Shown here: positions 25,307 to 34,014 of the stretch, in pieces
Numbering within the stretch: the stretch's first letter is position 1
Layout of the letters: each line of letters starts with the position of its first letter
Assembly (NCBI GenBank): GCA_050304135.1
Contig: JBNLDC010000012.1
Location: 1-64,000, forward strand
Direction: 5' to 3'
DNA: 64,000 nt
DNA from: JAFGNB01 sp050304135
GTDB lineage: Bacteria > Fibrobacterota > Chitinivibrionia > Chitinivibrionales > Chitinispirillaceae
The notes under the pieces: generated by a model
What the model saw: the letters and a program-made list of their open reading frames with translations, nothing else
Told to the model about the DNA's origin: nothing
The model's database searches: none
Position numbers and translations under genes: made by a program

Positions 25307-27043
25307 ATGAACATACTCTGGCTTCTTGTCGGCGCGGCGGTACTGGTCGGTCTCGGCTACCGTTTCTATTCCCGGTATATTGCCGGTATTCTTGGCGAAG
25401 ATCCTGATCGTGTGACCCCTGCGGTGGAACTGCAGGATGGCGCGGATTACTGCCCAACAAAAACGCCGGTGGTCTTTGCACATCACTTTGCCTCGATTGC
25501 AGGTGCCGGACCGATCATTGGTCCCACAATGGCGATGATGTACGGGTATCTGCCTGTCTGGCTCTGGGTGGTCTTCGGGGGCATATTTTTTGGAGCGGTG
25601 CACGATTATGTTACCCTGTTTGTTTCGATTCGCGAGCGCGGGAGGTCCATTGCCGAGATCGCGCGAAAATCATTGGGCGACAGTGGTTTCGGTTTGATGA
25701 TCGGATTCACTATCGTGATGATCCTGCTGGTGACCTCTGCTTTTTTAGTCGCTTCGGCCCGGTCGCTTACATCACTCGTTTCCCTTGCGCAGATGAAACT
25801 CCCCGAAAATCAGCTGTTTCTGCAGACGGTGGTGAAAGATGGAATGGTGATGGGAAGAATCGGAGGAATTGCCTCAACTTCGGTTATTTTCATAACACTC
25901 TGTGCCCCGCTTATCGGCTTTCTCAATTACCGGAAAAACGTTTCGCTCGGCATCACCATGCCGTTGGCAATTGTTATCTGCTTTGTTTCGATTGTTATCG
26001 GTATGCGGTTTCCGGTAGCTCTCGAAGTGAATACCTGGATGATTACTCTCGCGGTGTATTCCTTTCTAGCCGCCGGGGTACCGGTCTGGATACTTCTGCA
26101 ACCGCGGGATTTCACCAACGTTTTTATTCTATACGGAGGGCTTCTGTTGCTGGTGGCGGGAACCATCGGTGCCGGACTTCAGGGGGTGACCGCACAGGCG
26201 CCGGCGCTCAATCTTTCCGGAGGAGCCTCGGCTCCTGCTTTGGGGCTTGTCTGGCCATTTCTGTTTATCACCGTAGCCTGTGGTGCCATTTCCGGTTTTC
26301 ATGCCCTTGTCGCAGGGGGAACTGTTGCGAAACAGGTCACCAACGAACGGGAGGCCCGTTCAATCGGCTACGGCGGGATGCTTCTCGAAACCCTGCTTGC
26401 CATCGGGGTTATCATTGCAATTACCGGTGGAATCCCTTTTGACGAATACGCTTCGATAGTGCATCCCGCCGGGGCTAAATCAAATCCGATCCTCGCCTTT
26501 GCCCTCGCCATGAGCGGGTTGATGAACAAAGGTCTCCACATTCCGATGGTTTTCGGTACTGTTTTCGGCATTCTTATGGTCGAGGGATTTGTTGCCACCA
26601 CACTCGATACTGCGGTACGGATCAACCGCTACCTCTTTGAGGAACTCTGGTCGATTCTGTTTAAAAATCCACCGAAATGGATACGGTCCTATCTTTTCAA
26701 TTCAGGTCTTTCCGTGGTCCTGATGCTCATTCTTGCCTTCACCAATGCATTCAGCGCCATCTGGCCGGTATTCGGAACCGCCAATCAACTGATGGCTGCA
26801 CTGACACTGGTTACTCTCGCCTCGTGGCTTGCCGCAAACCGCAAGAAAAACGGATTTCTACTGTTGCCGTTCTTTTTCATGATTGTGACGACACTTTTCT
26901 CACTCTCCTTTCTGGCAAAAAGGTACTTTGTGCAGCATAATTACATTCTGCTCGCGGCGGACCTGCTCATGGTTTTTCTGGCAATCGGACTGATCGCTGT
27001 AGCAATGAAGAATCTGAAGAGGAAGTCCCCGTCAACAACGTAA
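25307..27043 (+). CDS. cstA: CstA/BtsT-family carbon-starvation transporter
   Basis: This 578-aa polytopic protein starts at ATG with CGGAGG seven bases upstream. The family pattern is clear: YRFYSRYIAGILGEDPDRVT near the start, VVFAHHFASIAGAGPIIGPT around residue 60, GAVHDYVTLFVSIRERG, and GFHALVAGGTVAKQ later. About 15 membrane helices are visible. CstA-type carriers import pyruvate or peptides under nutrient limitation. In enterobacteria the BtsT member is induced by a LytS/LytTR pair, and a LytTR regulator lies two genes upstream here; regulation by it is inferred. Length is within the range of the shorter family members. Confidence 0.9.
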   Translation: MNILWLLVGAAVLVGLGYRFYSRYIAGILGEDPDRVTPAVELQDGADYCPTKTPVVFAHHFASIAGAGPIIGPTMAMMYGYLPVWLWVVFGGIFFGAVHDYVTLFVSIRERGRSIAEIARKSLGDSGFGLMIGFTIVMILLVTSAFLVASARSLTSLVSLAQMKLPENQLFLQTVVKDGMVMGRIGGIASTSVIFITLCAPLIGFLNYRKNVSLGITMPLAIVICFVSIVIGMRFPVALEVNTWMITLAVYSFLAAGVPVWILLQPRDFTNVFILYGGLLLLVAGTIGAGLQGVTAQAPALNLSGGASAPALGLVWPFLFITVACGAISGFHALVAGGTVAKQVTNEREARSIGYGGMLLETLLAIGVIIAITGGIPFDEYASIVHPAGAKSNPILAFALAMSGLMNKGLHIPMVFGTVFGILMVEGFVATTLDTAVRINRYLFEELWSILFKNPPKWIRSYLFNSGLSVVLMLILAFTNAFSAIWPVFGTANQLMAALTLVTLASWLAANRKKNGFLLLPFFFMIVTTLFSLSFLAKRYFVQHNYILLAADLLMVFLAIGLIAVAMKNLKRKSPSTT

Positions 27044-27070
27044 TTGGTGCCACCTTTCTCAAATTTCATG

Positions 27071-27092
27071 GAGACGTTGCATGCAACGTCTC
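27071..27092. repeat. Perfect 22-bp palindrome after cstA
   Basis: GAGACGTTGC/ATGCAACGTCTC is a perfect palindrome of 11 bp arms with no loop bases, 28 bases after the cstA stop. It could fold as the 3' end hairpin of the mRNA (no T-run follows) or be an operator for a dimeric regulator. The remaining 27093-27321 holds nothing recognised. Confidence 0.5.
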
Positions 27093-27321
27093 TCTGCATA
27101 CTATTAATCCGATAATTAAATGTTTTAATGATAGAATTACCGCGAAGGTGGAATATCTCCCGGGCATAATGTAGTTTTACCGGCTTTAGTCATGATACTG
27201 CGGAACAATCCGCAAAACCGGAATGCCGTAATCAGCAATTCATCGAAAATCAGTACATCGTGCCGCATTCACCAACTCTCCGAGCAGTTCAGTCCTTTTT
27301 CAAAGAAGTGTCCGTAACCTA

Positions 27322-29112
27322 ATGAAGCACCACAAGATTCGTAATATCGCGATTATCGCCCATGTTGACCATGGGAAAACTACACTGGTTGATCAGATGT
27401 TCCGTCAGAGCGGCATGTTCCGCGAAAATCAGCACGTTGCTGAACGGATGATGGATTCCATGGATCTCGAACGGGAACGGGGAATTACCATTGCCTCGAA
27501 AAACGGTTCATTCCGTTACCGGGGGATTCAGATAAATATCATCGACACTCCCGGACACGCCGATTTCGGCGGGCAGGTTGAACGGGTGCTCAAGATGGCC
27601 GATGGCGCTCTGCTGCTGGTTGATGCACAGGAGGGACCGATGCCGCAGACGTACTTTGTTCTGAAAAAGGCACTCGCCCTCTCGCTTAAAGTGATCGTGG
27701 TGATCAATAAAATCGACAAACAGGCGGCACGACCGGTATGGGCGGTTGACCAGGTATTTGATCTTTTCGTGAGCCTCGGCGCACCGGATGATATTCTCGA
27801 TTTCCCCATTCTCTACGCATCGTCCCGTGACGGGTATGCGCGGTTTGAACCGGCCGATGACAGTATGAATCTGATCCCGCTGCTTGACACGATCATCGAG
27901 AAAGTGCCGCCGCCATCGGGCGATCCGGATGCACCGCTGCAGATGCTGGTGAGCTCCATTGATTATTCTCCGTACATGGGTCGGCTCGGTATCGGCAAGA
28001 TCACCTCGGGAACACTCAACGTTAATAAACAGATTGTCGTTTCGCTGCGTGACGGATCGCTGATACCGGCTCGTATCAGTCAACTTTACCGATTCGAAGG
28101 TGTTGAAAAACAGGCGATCGAAATCGCCTCGGTGGGTGAGGTGGTTGCAGTTGCCGGAATGGAGGAGGTGACGGTCGGCGTTACCTTTACTGATCCGATC
28201 AATCCCATTCCACTGCCGCCGACTGAGATCGATCCGCCCACGATCTCCATGAACTTCATCCCCAACGACTCTCCGTTTTCAGGAAAAGAGGGAAAGTTCG
28301 TGACCTCTCGGCATCTGCAGGACCGGCTCAACCGTGAAGTGCTCTCTGATGTTGCACTCGTTGTGGAAGATCTTACCGACAGTATCGGTCAGAAAGTATC
28401 CGGCCGCGGCGAGCTGCATCTGTCGATTCTGATCGAAAAAATGCGGCGTGAAGGATATGAATTTCAGGTGACCCGTCCGCAGGTCATTATGCGCACCGTC
28501 AACGGAAAGCTCGAAGAGCCCTACGAGGAGCTGACGGTGGACGTTAACGAAAAATACATGGGGATTGTCATCGAAAAAATGGGATCACGGAAGGGGTCCA
28601 TCCTCGAGATGGAGCAGGACAACGGTATGGCCCGTATTGTTTTCAAGGTTCCCACGCGGGGGCTTCTCGGGTACCGCTCTGAGTTTCTCACCGATACTCG
28701 GGGTACCGGCACTATGAACTACGTGTTCAGCGGATACGGACAGTTTGCCGGAGAGTTCCGCACGCGTAGTAACGGTGTACTGGTAGTGAAGGATCCCTGC
28801 ACCTCTGTTGCCTATGCTCTTTTCAGCCTTCAGGATCGTGGTATTATGTTCGTTCCTCCGGGAGTTAATCTCTATCGTGGACAAATCGTGGGAGAACACT
28901 GCCGCACAAACGATCTGGTGGTCAACCCCGGTAAAGAGAAGAAACTTACCAACATGCGTGCCGCAGGTTCCGACGACAATATCGTCCTTACACCTCCTCA
29001 CGAGATGTCGCTTGAGGACTGTGTGTCTTATATCAACGACGATGAACTCGTTGAGGTTACACCGAAATCCATACGTCTGCGGAAAAGGGCGGGAGCACGG
29101 CTGCACGGCTGA
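27322..29112 (+). CDS. typA: TypA/BipA ribosome-associated GTPase
   Basis: This 596-aa translation-factor GTPase has G1 AHVDHGKTTL (residues 13-22), a RERGITIASKN switch, G3 DTPGHADFGG, G4 NKIDKQAARP, a beta-barrel domain II (YSPYMGRLGIGKITSG), domains III and V, and the BipA-specific C-terminal domain (NMRAAGSDDNIVLTPP, then MSLEDCVSYINDDELVEVTP). TypA binds the 70S ribosome at the EF-G site and supports ribosome assembly and stress growth. Length is typical (~600). No neighbour is co-directional; the following gene is convergent. The call is secure. Confidence 0.97.
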   Translation: MKHHKIRNIAIIAHVDHGKTTLVDQMFRQSGMFRENQHVAERMMDSMDLERERGITIASKNGSFRYRGIQINIIDTPGHADFGGQVERVLKMADGALLLVDAQEGPMPQTYFVLKKALALSLKVIVVINKIDKQAARPVWAVDQVFDLFVSLGAPDDILDFPILYASSRDGYARFEPADDSMNLIPLLDTIIEKVPPPSGDPDAPLQMLVSSIDYSPYMGRLGIGKITSGTLNVNKQIVVSLRDGSLIPARISQLYRFEGVEKQAIEIASVGEVVAVAGMEEVTVGVTFTDPINPIPLPPTEIDPPTISMNFIPNDSPFSGKEGKFVTSRHLQDRLNREVLSDVALVVEDLTDSIGQKVSGRGELHLSILIEKMRREGYEFQVTRPQVIMRTVNGKLEEPYEELTVDVNEKYMGIVIEKMGSRKGSILEMEQDNGMARIVFKVPTRGLLGYRSEFLTDTRGTGTMNYVFSGYGQFAGEFRTRSNGVLVVKDPCTSVAYALFSLQDRGIMFVPPGVNLYRGQIVGEHCRTNDLVVNPGKEKKLTNMRAAGSDDNIVLTPPHEMSLEDCVSYINDDELVEVTPKSIRLRKRAGARLHG

Positions 29113-29129
29113 ATCGCCGTTTAATTTTT
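29105..29129 (+). terminator. Candidate terminator of typA
   Basis: ACGGC (29105-29109) and GCCGT (29116-29120) pair around a six-base loop and are followed by TTAATTTTT. The stem overlaps the typA stop codon and sits between convergent genes. The short five-bp stem makes it a weak call. Confidence 0.4.
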
Positions 29130-30080
29130 CTGATTCTCTGATTGTAGCTTTCGGGTGATTTCTCTGATCGCCCTGTCGGCCTGATCAAAAATCAGTGTAT
29201 GACCGGCATCATCAAATAGTATTGCTTCCGTCTGCGGGAGGTGGTTCTCCGTTTGTGCAACTTCCGCTACCGGGACCAGCCGATCCTTTTTTCCATGCAG
29301 TGCCAGAATCGGGCAGGAGATGTTTTTCGCCTCTGCTGTGCCGTCGAACCAGTACATGGATTTTAACACCTGACGGTACCAGGGTATCTGTTTGATCACC
29401 ACGGTACCGAGCGGGGAATCCTCTTTGCCGTCCTCTTTTTTTTCCATACGCCTGGATATTCTGCTGCCCAGCGTAAGAAGGTAGAACAGTTTGTAATCGG
29501 GATACGGGAGCAATTTGTCGGCCATTCTCCGTATCTGCCTGATATTCGCTTTTGTCGCTCCGGGTACATACGTGGAAACGAGAATGAGATTGCTGATGGT
29601 GCAATGGGAGGTATGCGCCGCATAAAACTGAGCGATGATGCCTCCCAGGGAATTCCCCAGCAGATCAATGGTTTCACGACCCATACAGGCGAGAAAGTCG
29701 TCGATCAGCAGCTCGAAATCACGAATACTCCCGGTATAGAGTTCGGTAGCTTCAGGAAAATTGTAGGCAATCAGTGTATGGGTTGCTGCAAGGGGTTTAA
29801 GGTTGAAAAAAATCGCTCCGTCGGTGTTGAAACCGTGCACCAGCAGCAGCGTTTTTCGGGAGGTTGTATCGGTACACGGATACTGGTAGTAGGAATGAAT
29901 CTGTCCGGTGTGTGCTGAGGTAATGGTTTTGAATGTCCATCCTTTGAGATCCTTACCGGTGATACGCTGCGCCTGGGTAGGTTGGTTTTCCATCTTCCGC
30001 TCCCACTTTTCCTGCGGAACAAAAAGCGTGGCGATCGAGATGGACAGTGAAAGCAGGTGCTTGAGTACTGCATCGAACAT
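29121..30080 (-). CDS. Alpha/beta-hydrolase-fold protein
   Basis: This 319-aa protein has an ATG start with GGAGG eight bases upstream. A short hydrophobic N-terminal helix (LLSLSISIATLFV) may anchor or export it. The alpha/beta-hydrolase core shows LLLVHGFNTDG (oxyanion strand), nucleophile Ser in LLGNSLGGIIAQFY, Asp in LHGKKDRLVP and His in DDAGHTLIF. These three form the expected catalytic triad. Substrate class (ester, lactone or other) cannot be decided. Between them is a basic/charged insert (SRRMEKKEDGKEDSPLG). Convergent with typA. Confidence 0.8.
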   Translation of the reverse strand: MFDAVLKHLLSLSISIATLFVPQEKWERKMENQPTQAQRITGKDLKGWTFKTITSAHTGQIHSYYQYPCTDTTSRKTLLLVHGFNTDGAIFFNLKPLAATHTLIAYNFPEATELYTGSIRDFELLIDDFLACMGRETIDLLGNSLGGIIAQFYAAHTSHCTISNLILVSTYVPGATKANIRQIRRMADKLLPYPDYKLFYLLTLGSRISRRMEKKEDGKEDSPLGTVVIKQIPWYRQVLKSMYWFDGTAEAKNISCPILALHGKKDRLVPVAEVAQTENHLPQTEAILFDDAGHTLIFDQADRAIREITRKLQSENQKN

Positions 30081-30233
30081 GAGAGGGCCTCCGGGTTTCC
30101 GATCACGATGTCACGATATAACGGATGGCAGGCGAAAATGTCCCTGCCGGTTGTTCCGATTTTGTGGTACCGGTGGAAGTAACAGTGAAAAAATAATTGA
30201 ATTCAGCGCCGTGCCGCTCGAATCCTTCGTACG

Positions 30234-30953
30234 TTACTCACACAACGGGAATTGCGCACTTCCGGCCACTTCTCCACTGTCCAGAGCGGGGAAGACAACC
30301 GTATCCGTGAGCCGGTGTCCGAAAAGGTCGGTGATTCTGAAGGTAAACGGTCCTTTTCCCATTCCATTGGCCTTTACGAAATAATTGTAGGTTGTCCGCT
30401 GTACCTCGGTAAAAGTTCCCGACGATTCCTGAACTTCAAATATGAGAACAGGGTAGCGGTGATTACGTATTTGTACCGCTGTCCACCACTGATTACTGCC
30501 TTTCTTGAAATGGTACACTATTGGACCGGTCACAGGGCAGGGTACACGTTTCCAGGTGATCGGTATGATACCCTGTTCCAGCGCTGCGATTTTTGAGAAA
30601 GCAAGCGGACTCAGATCGATGTGCCCGGGTTGGCATTCCGGACACTGGTCAACAATCCGTACCATGATTCCGCTATCGGGACCGGTGATTGACACACAGG
30701 ATCCGCAGGCATAGGAGTCGTCGTAGTCGGTATGGTTCATTGCTCCCACCATAAGATCATCGGGGGTCGGAGGAAAACAGCAGTTGCCGCCACCATCGGC
30801 GAAGTCGTAGTAGGTGGCGACACCGGTATGGGTAACCGCGGTATCACTGCAGAGTGAAACGGAACGGAGATGTTCAGGTGGTTGCCTGGTTGTACAATAA
30901 AATGAACAGCAGCAGGTTACACCAATCGCGAGCCGTGTCAGTTTTAGGGTCAT
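30234..30953 (-). CDS. Expansin-like double-psi beta-barrel protein
   Basis: This 239-aa exported protein has an N-terminal signal with a Cys cluster (VTCCCSFYC) that may be a lipobox. Domain 1 (about 40-135) is the expansin six-stranded barrel: HTGVATYYDFADGGGNCCF, VGAMNHTDYDD, ACGSCVSI, VRIVDQCPECQPGHIDLSPL. Its HIDLS Asp is the expansin activity residue. Domain 2 (about 150-235) follows the expansin CBM63 fold (VYHFKKGSNQWWTAVQIRNH, PVLIFEVQ, PFTFRITD). Bacterial expansins loosen cellulose/plant wall without hydrolysis. The start is uncertain: an ATG six codons earlier is also in frame and neither has a ribosome site. No operon partner. Confidence 0.8.
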   Translation of the reverse strand: MTLKLTRLAIGVTCCCSFYCTTRQPPEHLRSVSLCSDTAVTHTGVATYYDFADGGGNCCFPPTPDDLMVGAMNHTDYDDSYACGSCVSITGPDSGIMVRIVDQCPECQPGHIDLSPLAFSKIAALEQGIIPITWKRVPCPVTGPIVYHFKKGSNQWWTAVQIRNHRYPVLIFEVQESSGTFTEVQRTTYNYFVKANGMGKGPFTFRITDLFGHRLTDTVVFPALDSGEVAGSAQFPLCE

Positions 30954-31020
30954 CGGGTATCCGGGTATCATTTACAACAAAATAAGCTATACCGGGATCA
31001 AAATCAAAGTGCCACCGATG

Positions 31021-31049
31021 TTGCTCTGAATTCTAATTCTTTTTATACT
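31021..31049 (+). promoter_or_regulatory. Candidate sigma-70-type promoter
   Basis: TTGCTC (31021-31026) and TATACT (31044-31049) are spaced by 17 bases in an AT-rich stretch, a good housekeeping-type layout. It points to the histidine kinase gene at 31256 and would leave a leader of about 200 bases, in which I see no other feature. Confidence 0.4.
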
Positions 31050-31255
31050 AAGCGGTTAAAATTCTGTACATTCCGGTGAAAAATAGGTAGACTGTAATAC
31101 TGCACCGCCCTGAAGTAGGTCATCACACACCGTTGGCTGTGTCTTTTTCGGAAATGCCGTAAACACCAAACAGTTCCGGAATACGTTTTTTATCAGAGGT
31201 TCAGAATAAAGGTTAATGGAAACGCCGGTTTAGTTGTACACGCTCCCAGGTTACG

Positions 31256-32419
31256 ATGATGAAACGTCCTACTGATACTACCGCCTCCAAAAAGAACCAC
31301 AGTTTTTTTCTTAAACCCTTTAAAAAAATCGGTGTTGAACTGATCGCAGTTTTTGTGCTCAATCTGGTAGTGCTCTATACCGTTCTTTTCTTTGTCCCGA
31401 ACTCCTCACTCGCCATGGTCGGGGCAGTCTGGGTAATGGTACTCGGTTGGAGAGGAGGGGTCGGAGCCGGAATAATCGGTACTGTAGTAATATATTTTTC
31501 AAGTTTTATTTCGATACATATTCCTCCGCATATGAACATACCGATTGAATATTTCTTCAACGGAAGAGTACCGGGTTTTGTGATCGGTTTTCTTCAGGCA
31601 CTGGCTGGTGGGCTGATAGTCGGTTATATTTCCACGCTTGTCCATAAACTGCGTAGTGAGATCACTCTGCGGAAAGCAATGCAGATTGATCTTGAACAGA
31701 AAGTCGCAGAGCTGAATATGTTCGGTCATACGGTAGCGCATGACCTTAAAAACCCTCTGATGATCATCAATATGGCCATAACAAATCTGGTTGGCGAGGT
31801 GGGAATCTCCGATAACGCGAAAGCGGAAAAAATGATTTCTTTTATTCAGAACAGTTCCGCCAGTATGATGAACATTATCGAATCGCTACTGACATTCGCC
31901 GGAATACGAACCATCAGCGACGAATCGTTCAACCGTTTTCCCGTTGTCGAGTGTGTCAACTCAGCATTGCACCGTCTTGCCTATTTTCTGGAATCGAACA
32001 ACGTTAACGTACAACAACCTGATGCATGGCCATACGCTTACGGTTATGCCCCGTGGATTACTGAAGTATTCGTAAATTACATCAGTAATGCGATTAAATA
32101 CGGTGGACAGCACGATAAAGGGGTGACACCGCAAATAGAATTGGGATACGATCTACCGGAGTCATTCTCTTCAGACCGCGACGGACATGTCCGGCTCTGG
32201 GTACGGGACAATGGCGACGGGATCCCTGAGGAAAGCAGGGACGCGCTGTTCAAGGAATTTTCCCGGCTTCACTCATCGAAGTATGAGGGACATGGGCTTG
32301 GTCTTTCAATAGTCAAAGCAGTGGTCGACAAACTCGACGGGACTGTCGGTGTCGTACCGAACGAAGAACGGGGAAGCTGTTTTTATTTTACGCTGCCGGT
32401 TAAAAAACAAGCCGGATGA
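31256..32419 (+). CDS. Membrane-bound sensor histidine kinase
   Basis: This 387-aa protein has an N-terminal membrane domain with about four hydrophobic helices (residues 27-140; VELIAVFVLNLVVLYTVLFF, VWVMVLGWRGGVGAG, PGFVIGFLQALAGGLIVG). A linker and the HisKA dimer domain with phospho-acceptor His162 in GHTVAHDLKNPL follow, then an ATPase domain: NYISNAIKYG (N box), VRDNGDGIP (G1) and GHGLGLSIVKAVV (G2). This is a classical type I kinase. No response regulator is adjacent, so it is an orphan in this window. Start at the first of two successive ATGs. Confidence 0.88.
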   Translation: MMKRPTDTTASKKNHSFFLKPFKKIGVELIAVFVLNLVVLYTVLFFVPNSSLAMVGAVWVMVLGWRGGVGAGIIGTVVIYFSSFISIHIPPHMNIPIEYFFNGRVPGFVIGFLQALAGGLIVGYISTLVHKLRSEITLRKAMQIDLEQKVAELNMFGHTVAHDLKNPLMIINMAITNLVGEVGISDNAKAEKMISFIQNSSASMMNIIESLLTFAGIRTISDESFNRFPVVECVNSALHRLAYFLESNNVNVQQPDAWPYAYGYAPWITEVFVNYISNAIKYGGQHDKGVTPQIELGYDLPESFSSDRDGHVRLWVRDNGDGIPEESRDALFKEFSRLHSSKYEGHGLGLSIVKAVVDKLDGTVGVVPNEERGSCFYFTLPVKKQAG

Positions 32420-32658
32420 AACTGCCGTCGTTTTATACTCTCCGGTAACCGCGTAGCGTGATTTATCCAGTTATTCACTGTCGGCTAGTATTCAGATGCT
32501 CGTTTATTACCTGGTATCCTTCCCGTATGCAGTCGGGGTTTCTCCGCCGAAAAGCTTTCTCTCTGAACGGTGGTATTCAATTTCAATTTTGCTATATTAC
32601 GGTAGGAATTCTCCGACAATGGCGATTGCCGGGAGGACACCACTACAATGATTGCTTT

Positions 32659-33177
32659 ATGGTAAATGATCAAATTCACCAGTCGTCGGCACAACCAGTT
32701 ATTGTTGCTGCAACAATCGATGATGCCGCAGAACTGCTTGCCGTTCAGAGAGCCGCATTCCATCAGGAAGCGGTGTTCTACAACAATTTTACCATAACAC
32801 CGTTAGTTGAAACCCTGGAGGAATACATCGGTACCTTCAACAGATATACGGTGCTCAAAGCTGTTGCAGATGGAAAAATCGTAGGTTCCGTGCGTGCTCA
32901 CGCCGAAAACGGTACTTGCTGTATAACTCGCCTGGTGGTTCATCCCGGGTGGCAACGCCACGGGATCGGCAGTCGGTTGATGCGTGGAATCGAAGACTGT
33001 TACCGCAGTTCGGTGAATCGCTTTGAACTGTTCACCGGAGGGGAAAGCTCAGGGAATATCGTTTTTTATGCGAAATGCGGCTACCGGGTCTTCAACCGGT
33101 GTGAAACGACTGAAGTGCCCATGGTGTTCATGGAGAAATATACCCGCCATAGAATATCCGTACCGGAGGAATCGTGA
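32659..33177 (+). CDS. GNAT-family N-acetyltransferase
   Basis: This ~172-aa product is read from ATG 32659. The GNAT fold is visible as PVIVAATIDDAAELLAVQRA, GKIVGSVRAHAEN, CITRLVVHPGWQRHGIGSRL (acetyl-CoA binding Q/RxxGxG/A as QRHGIG) and IVFYAKCGYRVF. These enzymes transfer acetyl groups to amines. The upstream frame is open to 32458 without signal or clear start, and GGGAGG lies 24 bases before this ATG, so the start is uncertain. Substrate unknown. Confidence 0.8.
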   Translation: MVNDQIHQSSAQPVIVAATIDDAAELLAVQRAAFHQEAVFYNNFTITPLVETLEEYIGTFNRYTVLKAVADGKIVGSVRAHAENGTCCITRLVVHPGWQRHGIGSRLMRGIEDCYRSSVNRFELFTGGESSGNIVFYAKCGYRVFNRCETTEVPMVFMEKYTRHRISVPEES

Positions 33178-33559
33178 ATGCGTATCACCTCGATACCGGT
33201 GCAATTACGCTTGATGATATGCGGAAACGGACGGAACCAACTGATTTGATTCCAGTGCGTTGAACCATCGGTATCGGTGATGTACGGCGACTGATCCGCT
33301 CGGCAGAAACATCGCATATCACCCGTGCGCGACAGGGATACTGTCGTGTCTTTCCGTGCCGTTTCCGCGCAAAACACCTCTCACGCTCCATTTATTCGGA
33401 TACCCCGATCGCTTGTTGTACCTGTTTCGGCGGAATTTGGCCAAATGGTTGACAGAAGATTAACCGGATTTGCATCAGGCTTGTTCGATTGGTTATCTTT
33501 AATAAAATCAGATATGCGGAACATGTAGACAAAAGATACAGGGAGAAGATACAGTCCAG
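33178..33559. other. 382-base intergenic interval with a possible promoter
   Basis: No gene is convincing. A TTGTTC at 33481-33486 and TAAAAT at 33503-33508 (16-base spacer) lie about 50 bases before the acetyltransferase/racemase operon at 33560 and may be its promoter. Confidence 0.4.
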
Positions 33560-34000
33560 ATGGTATTGACAATTGTACAAACGGTCGAAGAACTGACCCG
33601 CACAGATACCGTCGACCGCCTTGCCACCGTAACCAGTGAATGGATGCACCCCTACAACGACACTACCCCCGACACCCGGCAGGGCATACTCGATGCACTT
33701 GAAGGTAGGCCCGCACCTGGCGGATTTATAGTAACTGCAGTTCAACAAAACCGGTTTTGTGGTATTCTGGTAATGCTTCGTACCGGTATGTCCGGATATA
33801 TTCCTCCCAACCTTCTTCTGTTTCTCGCGGTAGACCCGGCAATGCGTCGTAACGGGATCGGTTCACTTCTGATGAAAACTGCTCTCAGAAATACGAACGG
33901 ACCGGTCAAACTGCATGTCGAGGCGGATAATCCCGCAAAAAAACTCTACGAAAAACTCGGTTTTTCCCCTGCATACATCGATATGCGGTATACAGATTGA
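33560..34000 (+). CDS. GNAT-family N-acetyltransferase
   Basis: This 146-aa protein has the GNAT core: RFCGILVMLRTGM, LLLFLAVDPAMRRNGIGSLL (acetyl-CoA binding motif RRNGIG) and KLHVEADNPAKKLYEKLGFS. It begins an operon with the racemase-like, methyltransferase and symporter genes; its TGA is 14 bases before the next start. A role in acetylating an amino acid or related amine made by the operon is inferred from position only. Confidence 0.8.
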   Translation: MVLTIVQTVEELTRTDTVDRLATVTSEWMHPYNDTTPDTRQGILDALEGRPAPGGFIVTAVQQNRFCGILVMLRTGMSGYIPPNLLLFLAVDPAMRRNGIGSLLMKTALRNTNGPVKLHVEADNPAKKLYEKLGFSPAYIDMRYTD

Positions 34001-34014
34001 GGGGTGGGGGCAGT

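Noticed and set aside
33178..33250. Short 23-codon ORF after the acetyltransferase gene
   Set aside because: No ribosome site, no signal and no further support.
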